The notes under the pieces are model-generated. The model did no database searches, had not been told where the DNA came from, and saw nothing but the letters and a program-made list of their open reading frames with translations. Shown one piece after another: positions 35,069 to 43,598 of a stretch of 64,000 nt of DNA. Made by a program: the position numbers and the translations under genes. Each line of letters opens with the position of its first letter. Position 1 is the stretch's first letter. This DNA comes from Chitinophaga pinensis DSM 2588 (GTDB lineage: Bacteria; Bacteroidota; Bacteroidia; Chitinophagales; Chitinophagaceae). The stretch is from NCBI RefSeq assembly GCF_000024005.1, contig NC_013132.1, forward strand, positions 8,488,001 to 8,552,000, written 5' to 3'.

Positions 35069-35497
35069 TTAGTGCTGATGAGGTGCTTCTTCTCCTCCTG
35101 CTGGCTTCGATGCCGGTTCTTTCTGTCCGTTGTGGCAGGTATAACAGGTGACGGTCATGATCTGCATACCTTTCTCATCCTTACCAGACTTAAAGTACTT
35201 CTTATTAATACGGAAGGTCATTTTCAGCATTTCACGCGCCGTTTCCTTCTCTTCCTTTGCATCGCTGGCGAAGTCCATTTTCTGCGGATTGTCCGGCAGT
35301 TTAGCATGACAGTAGTCACACTTAACGCCTAAAGCCTTGTTGTAGCTGCGCATCTCCTTCATCAGATCGTCATGGCTGATGTTCTTAGGTAATACTTTCA
35401 GATTTTTCGCCTTTTCCTCCGGAGGTGTGGATAAAGAGCATAATGTCGCTGCCAGCAATAGGGCCAGCGGTACCAGGTAGGTCCGTTTGAATTGCAT
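35069..35497 (-). CDS. Dihaem cytochrome c (photosynthetic reaction centre cytochrome c subunit-like family)
   Basis: A 142-residue exported protein. The start at 35497 (MQFKRTYLVP) gives a normal signal peptide; an upstream in-frame ATG adds 11 residues that would spoil it. Two haem-attachment motifs are present, CDYCH near residue 65 and CYTCH near 123. The surrounding sequence (KNLKVLPKNISHDDLMKEM) is typical of small Bacteroidota and Planctomycete proteins annotated with the reaction-centre cytochrome c family. This does not mean photosynthesis. It likely carries electrons in the periplasm, with partner unknown. The C-terminus is His-rich (EEAPHQH). Confidence 0.85.
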   Translation of the reverse strand: MQFKRTYLVPLALLLAATLCSLSTPPEEKAKNLKVLPKNISHDDLMKEMRSYNKALGVKCDYCHAKLPDNPQKMDFASDAKEEKETAREMLKMTFRINKKYFKSGKDEKGMQIMTVTCYTCHNGQKEPASKPAGGEEAPHQH

Positions 35498-35566
35498 ACA
35501 TGTAATAGTTAAGCTTCCTAAATCAGGCAAGGAACTTACAAAATTTCCTGATACTTATAGCATTTA

Positions 35567-36583
35567 TTACAAGAGTCCCAGTATTTTATGTTTAAGGCTG
35601 GGAAAACGGTATCCAACGGTAAGAGAGAAGTCGCTGTTTTGCAGATGCAGGTGTGCGGCGGGCAGGTGGTCCCGCGCATAGTCGTGGCTGGCACTGAGGT
35701 AGCTAAAGAAGTGATCCCCGTTATAGCCACAGTTGATCCGGCCAATGGCACTATACACAAGACTGATCTCTTTAGGGTTAAAACGGTTATCATACAGCGG
35801 ATACTGACCGCCGGCGCCTACCAGTAAGGTAGGACTGATCGTCCAGTGTCCGTCTTCCATCACGATATTGCAGGAATAGCCTACATAACCGATTGCCGAT
35901 ACCCATGCAGGTTGCGGTTTTACCAGTTCATAGACCATGGAATCCTTTGCTTCGTCCCCAATGAGGTTAGCCTTTGCAAAGCTGAATTGCTGGTATTCCG
36001 GACTAATCATAAACAGCCAGCTACCGGCTGTCTGCCGCTGCAAACTACTATAGAAATTAGCCGCGCTATAGGAGAAATGCTTCGGATTGGTGAAAAGGTA
36101 TAAGTTGGCGTCATACCTGCGGTAACGGATATTCTCAAAGGTCACCGGCGGATCCCTCCGGCGTCCACGTACTTCAAAAAGCATCCCGTCTACCCGTTGA
36201 AACCCGGCTTCCACACCAAAACGGTACCCAAACTGCGACAACTGAAGATTCCGGTTGCGCAATCCGGTGGTTCTGTCAGCCAGACTGGTATAAGGCAAAG
36301 TAAAATCGTAGAAAAGAGAAAGGTACTTGTAGTTCAGATTGAATCCGGTGTAGCCCGCATTATTCGCCAGTAAGCGGAAATACTCCCTTGGCGTCTTTTT
36401 CGTCTGGAAAATAAAACTGCTGCCGGAGTAACCACCATACAGCTGTATGTTGTTATCCTTTATGAAAGGTTTCACCCATGCAGTATCCCGGGTGTTCTGG
36501 GCGTACAAACAGCCTGCTCCTATAATTTGTATAAGCAGGAACAGGCTGATGTGCAGTTGTAGGTTTAATAAAAAGCGTTTCAT
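35567..36583 (-). CDS. DUF4421-like outer-membrane beta-barrel protein
   Basis: A 338-residue protein with a signal peptide cut after LYAQ (about residue 29). The mature part is a run of amphipathic strands with alternating aromatic residues (IQLYGGYSGSSFIF, YTGFNLNYKYLSLFYDF, FSLTVGYRF near the end), as in the DUF4421 family. It probably forms an outer-membrane barrel. The ATG follows the GH29 stop codon after a single base (TGAAATG), so both proteins are translated together. That link to a fucosidase is unusual, and it may act as a product porin; this is inference. Confidence 0.7.
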   Translation of the reverse strand: MKRFLLNLQLHISLFLLIQIIGAGCLYAQNTRDTAWVKPFIKDNNIQLYGGYSGSSFIFQTKKTPREYFRLLANNAGYTGFNLNYKYLSLFYDFTLPYTSLADRTTGLRNRNLQLSQFGYRFGVEAGFQRVDGMLFEVRGRRRDPPVTFENIRYRRYDANLYLFTNPKHFSYSAANFYSSLQRQTAGSWLFMISPEYQQFSFAKANLIGDEAKDSMVYELVKPQPAWVSAIGYVGYSCNIVMEDGHWTISPTLLVGAGGQYPLYDNRFNPKEISLVYSAIGRINCGYNGDHFFSYLSASHDYARDHLPAAHLHLQNSDFSLTVGYRFPSLKHKILGLL

Positions 36584-36584
36584 T

Positions 36585-37943
36585 TCATCTCAAAGTCAGC
36601 TCAATCACTGGTATCTCCACCGGAGGCTTTTTCAAAGGCATCGTGAGTACTAGATCATTGCTGCCCTGATTTTCCTTTCCAATATACTTTATTTCTGAAT
36701 TATCATGCAGGAATTGCACATATTTAACTTTTGGGTTAAATCCTGGCAGCACCAGTTTATTGAGTGGCCATGACAGTAAATGTAGGTATAGCTTACGGGT
36801 GGTCGGATTGTAGGTCAGCATCGTTCCGTTAGGCGCCCGGAACTCTTCTGGCGCCTGTGTACAGCCGTAGATGGAAGGACTGTTTACAGCCATCCACTCT
36901 CCGATTGCACCCAGTGCATCCTTTGCACGGTAGTCAAACAAACCCCGGGCGGTAGGACCTACATTCAGTAACAGGTTCCCTCCTTTACTCACAGAACCGA
37001 TCAACAGCTGCAATAATTGAGACGGGCTCTTCCAGCTGTCTTCATCGCGATAATATCCCCAGGAACCGGAGAAGGTCTGACAGGTCTCCCAGGCTACCTT
37101 TTTGCCGTTTACAGTCGGCCATTCCGCCACCTGCGTCTGTTCAGGGGTGACAAAGTCAAAGCCGTCCTCATAGTCATTCAGGTCGAGGCGGTTATCCACA
37201 ATAATCCCTGGTTGCAGCTTATGCATCATTTTCATCAGCTCCAGCGATCCCCAGTCGTCGCGGCCTTTACCGTTCTTACCAGGATAGGAAAAGTCCAGCC
37301 ACATGATATCGATCTTACCATATTTGGTGAGCAGTTCCTTGATCTGGTTATACATGTATTCGCGGTATTTGCTCATGTCCTTTCCCTGATTCAGCCTGGC
37401 ATAAGCGGTGTCGCTATCGCCAGCCGGCTGCTGCGGATGGTGCTTGTCTATCGTAAAATCAGGATGGTGCCAGTCCAGCAGGGAATAGTAAAAACCCACT
37501 TTCAGACCTTCCGCCCTGAAAGCATCTACCCATTCCTTTATCAGATCACGCTTTGCCTGGGTATTAGGGGCTTTATAATCAGTATATTTTGAGTCAAACA
37601 GACAAAATCCTTCGTGGTGTTTGCTGGTAATAACAGCATACTTCATTCCGGCGGCTTTGGCCATTTTAGCCCACTCCTTCGGATTATACAAATCCGGGTT
37701 GAACTGGTCAAAATACTGTTGATAATCGTCATTGGTCAGCTGTTCCCGCTTCTTCACCCACTCATGCCGGGCGGGTAAGGCATACAATCCCCAGTGAATG
37801 AACATACCAAAACGGTCATTGGTCCACCAGGCCATTCTTTTCTGCTGGTCTCCGGGTTTTTCAAAGCCAATCTTTTTCTGTGAAAAGGTTAACGGGCAAT
37901 AACATAACAAAGCTGCCAGCAGCAATAGGTAGTGTTTTCTCAT
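36585..37943 (-). CDS. Glycoside hydrolase family 29 alpha-L-fucosidase, secreted
   Basis: A retaining enzyme of 452 residues with a signal peptide cut near TFSQK (about residue 22). Marks of the family are FGMFIHWGLY near 45, SKHHEGFCLFDS near 108 and the nucleophile Asp in IMWLDFSYPG (about residue 216). A C-terminal beta sandwich follows from about 355. The start at 37943 is used because an upstream ATG would precede the signal peptide. A terminator separates it from the SusCD pair upstream, so it has its own promoter between 37,944 and 38,040. With the GH95 enzyme it gives the window two different fucosidases. Confidence 0.93.
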   Translation of the reverse strand: MRKHYLLLLAALLCYCPLTFSQKKIGFEKPGDQQKRMAWWTNDRFGMFIHWGLYALPARHEWVKKREQLTNDDYQQYFDQFNPDLYNPKEWAKMAKAAGMKYAVITSKHHEGFCLFDSKYTDYKAPNTQAKRDLIKEWVDAFRAEGLKVGFYYSLLDWHHPDFTIDKHHPQQPAGDSDTAYARLNQGKDMSKYREYMYNQIKELLTKYGKIDIMWLDFSYPGKNGKGRDDWGSLELMKMMHKLQPGIIVDNRLDLNDYEDGFDFVTPEQTQVAEWPTVNGKKVAWETCQTFSGSWGYYRDEDSWKSPSQLLQLLIGSVSKGGNLLLNVGPTARGLFDYRAKDALGAIGEWMAVNSPSIYGCTQAPEEFRAPNGTMLTYNPTTRKLYLHLLSWPLNKLVLPGFNPKVKYVQFLHDNSEIKYIGKENQGSNDLVLTMPLKKPPVEIPVIELTLR

Positions 37944-38042
37944 AACGGAATTAACGGTTTTAAAGGAAAGCAATCTTCACCTGTAATGGATACGGGGTTG
38001 CGTACCCGGGTTCCTAAAATAATAAACTCCTGGCGAAAAGAC

Positions 38043-38078
38043 AAGGGGCTGACCGGAATCTATGCCGGTCAGCCCCTT
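38043..38078 (-). terminator. Terminator after the second SusD gene
   Basis: AAGGGGCTGACCGG (38043-38056) pairs with CCGGTCAGCCCCTT (38065-38078) around an 8-base loop. On the minus strand it is followed by TTGTCTTTTC. It separates the SusCD pair from GH29. Confidence 0.8.
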
Positions 38079-38083
38079 TTTAA

Positions 38084-38118
38084 AGAATTAGGAATTAGAA
38101 ATTAAGAATTAAGAATTG
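38084..38118. repeat. Five degenerate copies of a 7-bp repeat (RGAATTA)
   Basis: AGAATTA, GGAATTA, GAAATTA, AGAATTA and AGAATTG follow one another without gaps. This is the reverse complement of the TAATTCY unit at 6832-6880. The array lies between the SusD stop codon (38132) and its terminator. Confidence 0.75.
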
Positions 38119-38131
38119 GGAAGCCTGACTA

Positions 38132-39421
38132 TTAAAACGCGGGGTCAGGCGGGATGTTTGTATTATCATTCCTTTCTACAAATGGGAATGGTAGCCAGGA
38201 GCGTTTACGTTCAGTTACCGGTCTGTTGAAACGGCGCTGATCTTCAAGTTCCATACCGCTCATAAACAATTCGATGTGGCGGTGTTTATAGATCAGTGCC
38301 AGTAGTTCGTCTTTAGTCGCTGCATCTTCCGCCGGCAGGTCCGCTCCAACACCAAAGGCATCTGCACCTGGCTGTTTGGTCACTACTTTATTCAGTTCTG
38401 TAAGACCATTACCCAGATCGTCCTTACGGGCGTAACACTCTGCCTTGATCAGCGTCATCTCACCTGGCAGGAATACGGGAATACCTTGTGCCAAAGCGGT
38501 ATAAAAGCCTTTTACACCGAATTTAGGGTTCGTACCTCTATTGATATAGAACGGCACACGTTTATCCGCTAAATCAGGCTGTAAACCTACCGGAAGCCCC
38601 ATTGCCGAATCGACTATCTGGTAGATATTGTTGGTAGTGGTTACCAGTGTGAAGATCGGATTGGTGATCACCGTATTATAGTTAAATGTAGAAGTACCAC
38701 TCACTTTATTAGCTGCAGCTAACGCTGTATCATAATCACCGGCAAAAAGCGAATAACGGGCCTTTAATGCATTCAGTGAGTTGACAATATTTACACCGGG
38801 AGGAATATTCGCCCTGAACCCGGCACTGATAGTGTCCTGCGCCAGTACATTCAACGCTCCATTGATAACACGTACCGCTTTTCTATAGCCTTCCTGATTG
38901 GTAATAAAAGGGACATTAGTGCCTATTGTATCAGGTACATTTGTCCAGAACATAGACATATTACCGATCGCCAGCGCTTTAAATAAAGATGCATACGCAA
39001 TCACACCAGTCCGGTAGTTAACGTCCGGAATAATCGCGGCGGCATTATTCAATACCCTGTCTGCATCAAAAATGATCTTATTGGACACCGACCACATACC
39101 TGTCACCACCGCATTGGTGTTTTGCAGACTTGCACCTCCTGCATATAATTGTCCTTCATCGGCATTACCCGCATTCACTACATAGGTTTCTCCTGTAAGT
39201 AAACTACCGGTTGTGATAGATGTATATAGAATACTTGTTCTATTGGCTGTATACCAGTTCTGCAAACCGACTGTCAGATCCGCCAGTGCATTCGGCGAAC
39301 TGATAGCCTGGTCATAAGATGGACCTGAAGGGTCCGCATATTCCTTTTTACAGGAAGCAGCAGTCAACAGTAGCACTCCTGCCAGAAAAGAACGGCTATA
39401 TTTATTGAAATACATTTTCAT
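38132..39421 (-). CDS. SusD/RagB family lipoprotein (second pair of the fucose region)
   Basis: A 429-residue lipoprotein with lipobox LTAASC (about residue 24) and KKEYADPSGPSYD after it. It is shorter than most SusD proteins but keeps the TPR-like helices and the late motif KHRHIELFMSGMELEDQRRFNR near 395. The start at 39421 gives the signal peptide; an upstream ATG at 39535 lies inside the SusC gene and is rejected. The gap to SusC is 19 bases. The end of the message carries a heptamer repeat array and then a terminator. Confidence 0.9.
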   Translation of the reverse strand: MKMYFNKYSRSFLAGVLLLTAASCKKEYADPSGPSYDQAISSPNALADLTVGLQNWYTANRTSILYTSITTGSLLTGETYVVNAGNADEGQLYAGGASLQNTNAVVTGMWSVSNKIIFDADRVLNNAAAIIPDVNYRTGVIAYASLFKALAIGNMSMFWTNVPDTIGTNVPFITNQEGYRKAVRVINGALNVLAQDTISAGFRANIPPGVNIVNSLNALKARYSLFAGDYDTALAAANKVSGTSTFNYNTVITNPIFTLVTTTNNIYQIVDSAMGLPVGLQPDLADKRVPFYINRGTNPKFGVKGFYTALAQGIPVFLPGEMTLIKAECYARKDDLGNGLTELNKVVTKQPGADAFGVGADLPAEDAATKDELLALIYKHRHIELFMSGMELEDQRRFNRPVTERKRSWLPFPFVERNDNTNIPPDPAF

Positions 39422-39440
39422 AATTCTTCGTTTTGATGGT

Positions 39441-42400
39441 TTAGAATCTGGCGCGCAGTGCAACATTATACGTTCTTGGAGCTGGTACGCTACCAAAATC
39501 AATACCGCGCAATACAGTACTCTGACCTGCCGCATTCACTTCCGGATCATATCCTTTGTAGTTATCCCATGAATGCAGGTTACGTCCGCCCACACTTACT
39601 GTGAGATCGCTCAGACCTTTAATTTTACCGATATTATAACTGAGGGATACTTCTCTCAGTTTTACAAAAGAACCATCGTCCACTCTCCACTCCTGGATGT
39701 TGTAGTTACCCGCAATAAATCCACGTGGTAATAAACCCAGGTCTTCCTGTTCAGCCACTTTACCATTATCCACACCCTGTCTTGTTCTGAAGTCAGCATT
39801 GAATACGTCAACACCCTGTACAAAGTCAACCTGTGTATGCAGACTGAATTTTTTATAGGTGAAGTCGTTGGTCAGTGTACCAGTCCAGTCAGGATTCGGA
39901 TCACCAATTTTTCTTTGTAAAGCAGTTACGCCGGTAGTTGGTGGCAAACCTGTATTAGGATCTCTTGCCGGTGTGTAGGAGAACGGTGTGTTCTGTACAC
40001 CTGCTTCTGTTACAGGAATACCGGCAGCTGTTTTCAGCTGGTTACCACTGGCGTCACGTGCAAAGAAAGTACCGTAGAAGAAGCCAATCGGCTCACCATT
40101 GGCAATCGCAACCGGTGCACCACTCACCGTTGAATACAGGATGATAGACTGTCCGATGTCGATTGCTTTGTTTCTGTTACGGTTGAAGATAGCCGTCATA
40201 TCCCAGTTGAAGCTCTTTGTTTTCACCGGCACTACATTCAATACTACTTCAAAACCTTTGTTAGAAAGAGACCCGATATTATCAAGACGGGTGCTGTAAC
40301 CTTGTGTAGGTGCAATTGCACGTGCGATCAGCAGGTCTTTTACCTTTTTGGTGTAGTAGTTCACAGAAAGGTTGATGCGGTTATTCGCAAAAGCCATGTC
40401 TGTACCGAACTCCAGTTCTTCCTGTCTCTCAGGTTTGATATCCGGGTTGGTGTAAGTGGTCGGAGATGTAAACGAAGCCGCACCTACAAACGCCATCGCT
40501 TTGTAGGTATTGAAACGTCCATAAGCAGGGATCCCTGTCAGGTTACCCGACTGACCATAAGCAGCCCTGAGTTTGAACAGGTTCCACCAATTGGACACAC
40601 CCAGATCTTTCCAGTAATCTGTACCTGACAACACATAGCTACCACTCAGTTTAGTATAGATCTGATTACGTTCATCCTGACCAAATACAGAAGAACCATC
40701 ACGTCTTAATGCACCAGTTACAAACAACTGATCACGGTATTTGAAGTTCTGCTGAATGAACTGACCAGAGATAGATAGTTTGGTTCGTTCATCTGTACCT
40801 GGTATCAGTGTAGCTGCACCACTTACGGTTTGCACAAATGGTGGTAAACCTCTACCCTGTTGCAGTGAGTAATGCACATTCTGATACTGCAAAGAATAAC
40901 CTACCTGTGTTACAGATGACAGGTCCGGCGTGATCTGCGCATTATAAGTCGCATTGATATCGTGGTTGATCAGGAAAGAATTATTAACACCGGTGCTCGC
41001 ATAACCGTTCTGCGTAGGATCCAGGTTAGCGCCGCCGCCGAAAAAGGACAGGCTTACATTATAAGCGAAAGGGGGAATGAAGGTAGTACCATCCTGGCTA
41101 TAGTTATCAATACCCATATGATAATCTATCGTCAGGTTTTTGAACGGCGTCAGTTTTAAACCTGCACCGGTGATAATCCTGCTGGTCTGTTGTTGTTGTT
41201 TAAAATCTTCAATGATAGAAACCGGGTTTACACGACCGCGCTCTCCGACTGCCACCAGGTTACCCAACGCATTTCTTTGTTGCAGATCGTAATAGTTACC
41301 GATGATGGTTACTGCATTCGTTGGAGAGAAGAAAGAGTTACCATCTGGTTTCTCGTTTGTCTTACTGTAGATATAATTTACAGAAGCATTGAAGCTCAGC
41401 CATTTGTTCAACTCCTGATCCAGGTTCAGCCGGAAACTGTAACGGTTGAAATCTGTATTTCTTACAATACCCTGATTGTACAGATAACCCGCAGATGCAT
41501 AATACCTCGTTTTATTCTGTCCACCAGTTACAGATACGTTATTATCAGTACCAACACCTGTGCGGAAAATATAGTCCTGGTAGTCATAACGCTGTATCGC
41601 AGTAGTATTGGTGATAGTCGGTGTCAGAATGGTCTGGGTAGACACATCCGGGGTACCGCCAAACTTTACCGGCGCCTGGTTCACATCCAGTTTCTTACGC
41701 AGCTCGTTTACATTGAAGCTGGTAGAGAAATTCACTACAGGAGCACCACCCGCGCCTTTCTTTGTAAAGATCTGTACAACACCGGCGTTCGCTCTGGAAC
41801 CATAGATCGCAGCTGCGGCAGCGCCATTCAGCACTTCTATACGTTCGATGTCAGCAGGGTTGATATCCACCATACGGTTCTGACCAACATTACCTGCAAA
41901 GCTGCCACCTGCATAAGATGCGTCGGCGTTGGTTACACGCGTAGTGGAGTTATCTATAATAACACCATCTATGATGTAAAGTGGCTCAGTAGAACCACTG
42001 ATCGTACTGATACCACGCAGTTTTACAGACATACCACCGGCAGGATCACCGGAGTTCTGTGTAATCTGTGCACCAGCTGTTTTACCCTGCAGGGCAGTGA
42101 GCACGTTAGCAGTAGCGCCTTTACTCAACTCATCTGCTTTGACACTGCTGACATAACTCCCTAACTGTTTTCGGGTAGTACCGATAGAAGCACCGGTGAT
42201 CACTACTTCATCCAGTTTGGATACGGACGTAGCCAGCTGTTGATTCAGTGTATAGGAGCTGGCACTGCCAATCTCCACACTACCTTCCTTCTGTGCAAAT
42301 CCGATACCTGTAAATACGAGTGTGTAACTACCGGGGTTCAGATCAGCATTGATGGTATAGTTACCATCCACCGATGTGGTTGCACCCAGTTTTGTCCCCC

Positions 42401-42563
42401 TGATGGCTACCGTGATGCCGGGTAGCGATGCACCCGTTTCATCTGTTACCTTACCGGACAGCTTTACCTGTGCGAAAGCAGCAACGGCGGTAAAGCACTG
42501 CAGGACCAGCAAAAGCAGCAGATACCTGCACCTGGCAAGCCGGAATAATTGATACATTCTCAT
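39441..42563 (-). CDS. SusC/RagA TonB-linked outer-membrane receptor
   Basis: A 1040-residue channel. The signal peptide (cut after AAFAQ, about residue 32) is followed by a CNA-B domain (about 34-112, LSGKVTDETGASLPGITV), a linker with LDEVVITGASIGTTRKQLGS, and a plug with SVKLRGISTISG and EVLNGAAAAAIYGSRANAGVV. The barrel follows, ending with NVALRARF. No STN domain. Its regulation is not evident: the DeoR gene lies 167 bases upstream on the same strand but its putative operator motif is not seen here. Ligand unknown; the GH29 gene downstream suggests a fucosylated glycan. Confidence 0.93.
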   Translation of the reverse strand: MRMYQLFRLARCRYLLLLLVLQCFTAVAAFAQVKLSGKVTDETGASLPGITVAIRGTKLGATTSVDGNYTINADLNPGSYTLVFTGIGFAQKEGSVEIGSASSYTLNQQLATSVSKLDEVVITGASIGTTRKQLGSYVSSVKADELSKGATANVLTALQGKTAGAQITQNSGDPAGGMSVKLRGISTISGSTEPLYIIDGVIIDNSTTRVTNADASYAGGSFAGNVGQNRMVDINPADIERIEVLNGAAAAAIYGSRANAGVVQIFTKKGAGGAPVVNFSTSFNVNELRKKLDVNQAPVKFGGTPDVSTQTILTPTITNTTAIQRYDYQDYIFRTGVGTDNNVSVTGGQNKTRYYASAGYLYNQGIVRNTDFNRYSFRLNLDQELNKWLSFNASVNYIYSKTNEKPDGNSFFSPTNAVTIIGNYYDLQQRNALGNLVAVGERGRVNPVSIIEDFKQQQQTSRIITGAGLKLTPFKNLTIDYHMGIDNYSQDGTTFIPPFAYNVSLSFFGGGANLDPTQNGYASTGVNNSFLINHDINATYNAQITPDLSSVTQVGYSLQYQNVHYSLQQGRGLPPFVQTVSGAATLIPGTDERTKLSISGQFIQQNFKYRDQLFVTGALRRDGSSVFGQDERNQIYTKLSGSYVLSGTDYWKDLGVSNWWNLFKLRAAYGQSGNLTGIPAYGRFNTYKAMAFVGAASFTSPTTYTNPDIKPERQEELEFGTDMAFANNRINLSVNYYTKKVKDLLIARAIAPTQGYSTRLDNIGSLSNKGFEVVLNVVPVKTKSFNWDMTAIFNRNRNKAIDIGQSIILYSTVSGAPVAIANGEPIGFFYGTFFARDASGNQLKTAAGIPVTEAGVQNTPFSYTPARDPNTGLPPTTGVTALQRKIGDPNPDWTGTLTNDFTYKKFSLHTQVDFVQGVDVFNADFRTRQGVDNGKVAEQEDLGLLPRGFIAGNYNIQEWRVDDGSFVKLREVSLSYNIGKIKGLSDLTVSVGGRNLHSWDNYKGYDPEVNAAGQSTVLRGIDFGSVPAPRTYNVALRARF

Positions 42564-42730
42564 AACTAATTTTTAATAGTAAAGCGATAAATGAAGGCAT
42601 GGTTTTCCCTTGTTCTTCAGAGGAATATTGCCTTGAATAACTGATTGATTACAGGTTGGCTGATAAGCGCATTTACGTTATTACAAATAGTGCCGGTGAC
42701 ATGACCAGCGTAAACTTTATGGCTGTTTTA

Positions 42731-43477
42731 TTATAAAATCTGAATACCCTTTTTCCTGTATGACTGCAATTTCTTAGAATCGGGAGGCAGCTCGGTAATT
42801 AATACATCGATCTCTTCTGCATCACAGATCTTTAATTGTTCTGATGTGTCGATCTTTTCTGAAATAGACAATACCACCACCTTCTTGGCAGTGCTGATCA
42901 TAGCTCGTTTTACCTGTACAACGTCCCAGTCATTGTCTGTCAGTCCGTCTTCTGCGTCTATTGCGTTATTACCCAGAAAGCACAGATCCGCTTTGATCAT
43001 TTTTATCTTTGAAATCGCTTCTCCCCCTACGGTGATCTTAGATCCTTTGGATAATTTATCCCCTATCACAATTACTTCTATGTTCGGATGATTCGCATAT
43101 TCAAAAGCAGCAGGCAGGCTAACGGTAATAAAAGTAGCCTGCAGATCTCTCGGCAGTACCCGCGCCAGTTCGGCAATAGTAGTACCACCTGTAGTTAATA
43201 CAAACATGCCGTCATGTATAAGCTGAACGGCTTTTAATGCAATGGTCTTTTTATCTTCTACGGCATATACATCCTGGGATGCAATACCCTGATGAAATGA
43301 ATTCGATAACGCGCCGCCATGTACTTTGATGATCTTTCCCTCCTGCGCCAACTCTGCAAGATCACGACGGATGGTATCTTCTGATACCTGTATCTGTTCG
43401 CTGAGATGGGAAGACAACACCTTGTTGTGCAGGTTTACCTGGTGAAGTATATAAGCGAGGCGTTCTTCCTTTAACAT
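42731..43477 (-). CDS. DeoR family transcriptional regulator of the MurNAc/GH9 locus
   Basis: A 248-residue repressor-type protein. The N-terminal winged helix is clear (ERLAYILHQ, VSEDTIRRDLAEL, KVHGGAL). The rest is the DeoR sensor domain, a sugar-phosphate isomerase-like fold with TTGGTTIAELA, GGEAISKIK and LGNNAID. The start at 43477 (MLKEERLAY) is used; a longer frame begins at 43519. It follows AnmK by 117 bases and probably senses a phosphorylated sugar from that pathway, such as MurNAc-6-phosphate or GlcNAc-6-phosphate. A TGCAAAAAAACGCA site upstream points to self-regulation. Confidence 0.9.
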   Translation of the reverse strand: MLKEERLAYILHQVNLHNKVLSSHLSEQIQVSEDTIRRDLAELAQEGKIIKVHGGALSNSFHQGIASQDVYAVEDKKTIALKAVQLIHDGMFVLTTGGTTIAELARVLPRDLQATFITVSLPAAFEYANHPNIEVIVIGDKLSKGSKITVGGEAISKIKMIKADLCFLGNNAIDAEDGLTDNDWDVVQVKRAMISTAKKVVVLSISEKIDTSEQLKICDAEEIDVLITELPPDSKKLQSYRKKGIQIL

Positions 43478-43514
43478 CAGGCAATCAATTTGGTTGAATA
43501 TAAGATTGAATTTC

Positions 43515-43528
43515 TGCAAAAAAACGCA
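43515..43528. promoter_or_regulatory. Candidate DeoR operator upstream of the DeoR gene
   Basis: TGCAAAAAAACGCA lies 38 bases upstream of the DeoR start codon and matches the TGCAnAAAAACGCA motif found three times between the symporter and GH9 genes. It is flanked by TTTC and GAAA, so the wider element TTTCTGC/GCAGAAA is also an inverted repeat. Confidence 0.5.
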
Positions 43529-43539
43529 GAAAACAAAAT

Positions 43540-43598
43540 ATAAACCCGCATTTTTTTGCTTCTTTAATGCAGGTTTCCAGAAAACAGTGCGGGTTTAT
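43540..43598 (-). terminator. Weak hairpin at the end of anmK
   Basis: ATAAACCCGCA (43540-43550) and TGCGGGTTTAT (43588-43598) are perfect 11-bp inverted repeats, but the loop is 37 bases long. The second arm covers the anmK stop codon. It may attenuate read-through into the DeoR gene rather than stop it fully. Confidence 0.35.

Noticed and set aside
41190..42164. Long plus-strand open frame (324 codons) opposite the second SusC gene
   Set aside because: Antisense shadow of a clear SusC gene; no recognisable domain and odd composition.
43540..43598. CRISPR- or riboswitch-like look of repeated TGC/AAAA elements near the DeoR gene
   Set aside because: No repeated spacer-repeat pattern and no known aptamer core; better explained by operator motifs and a weak hairpin.
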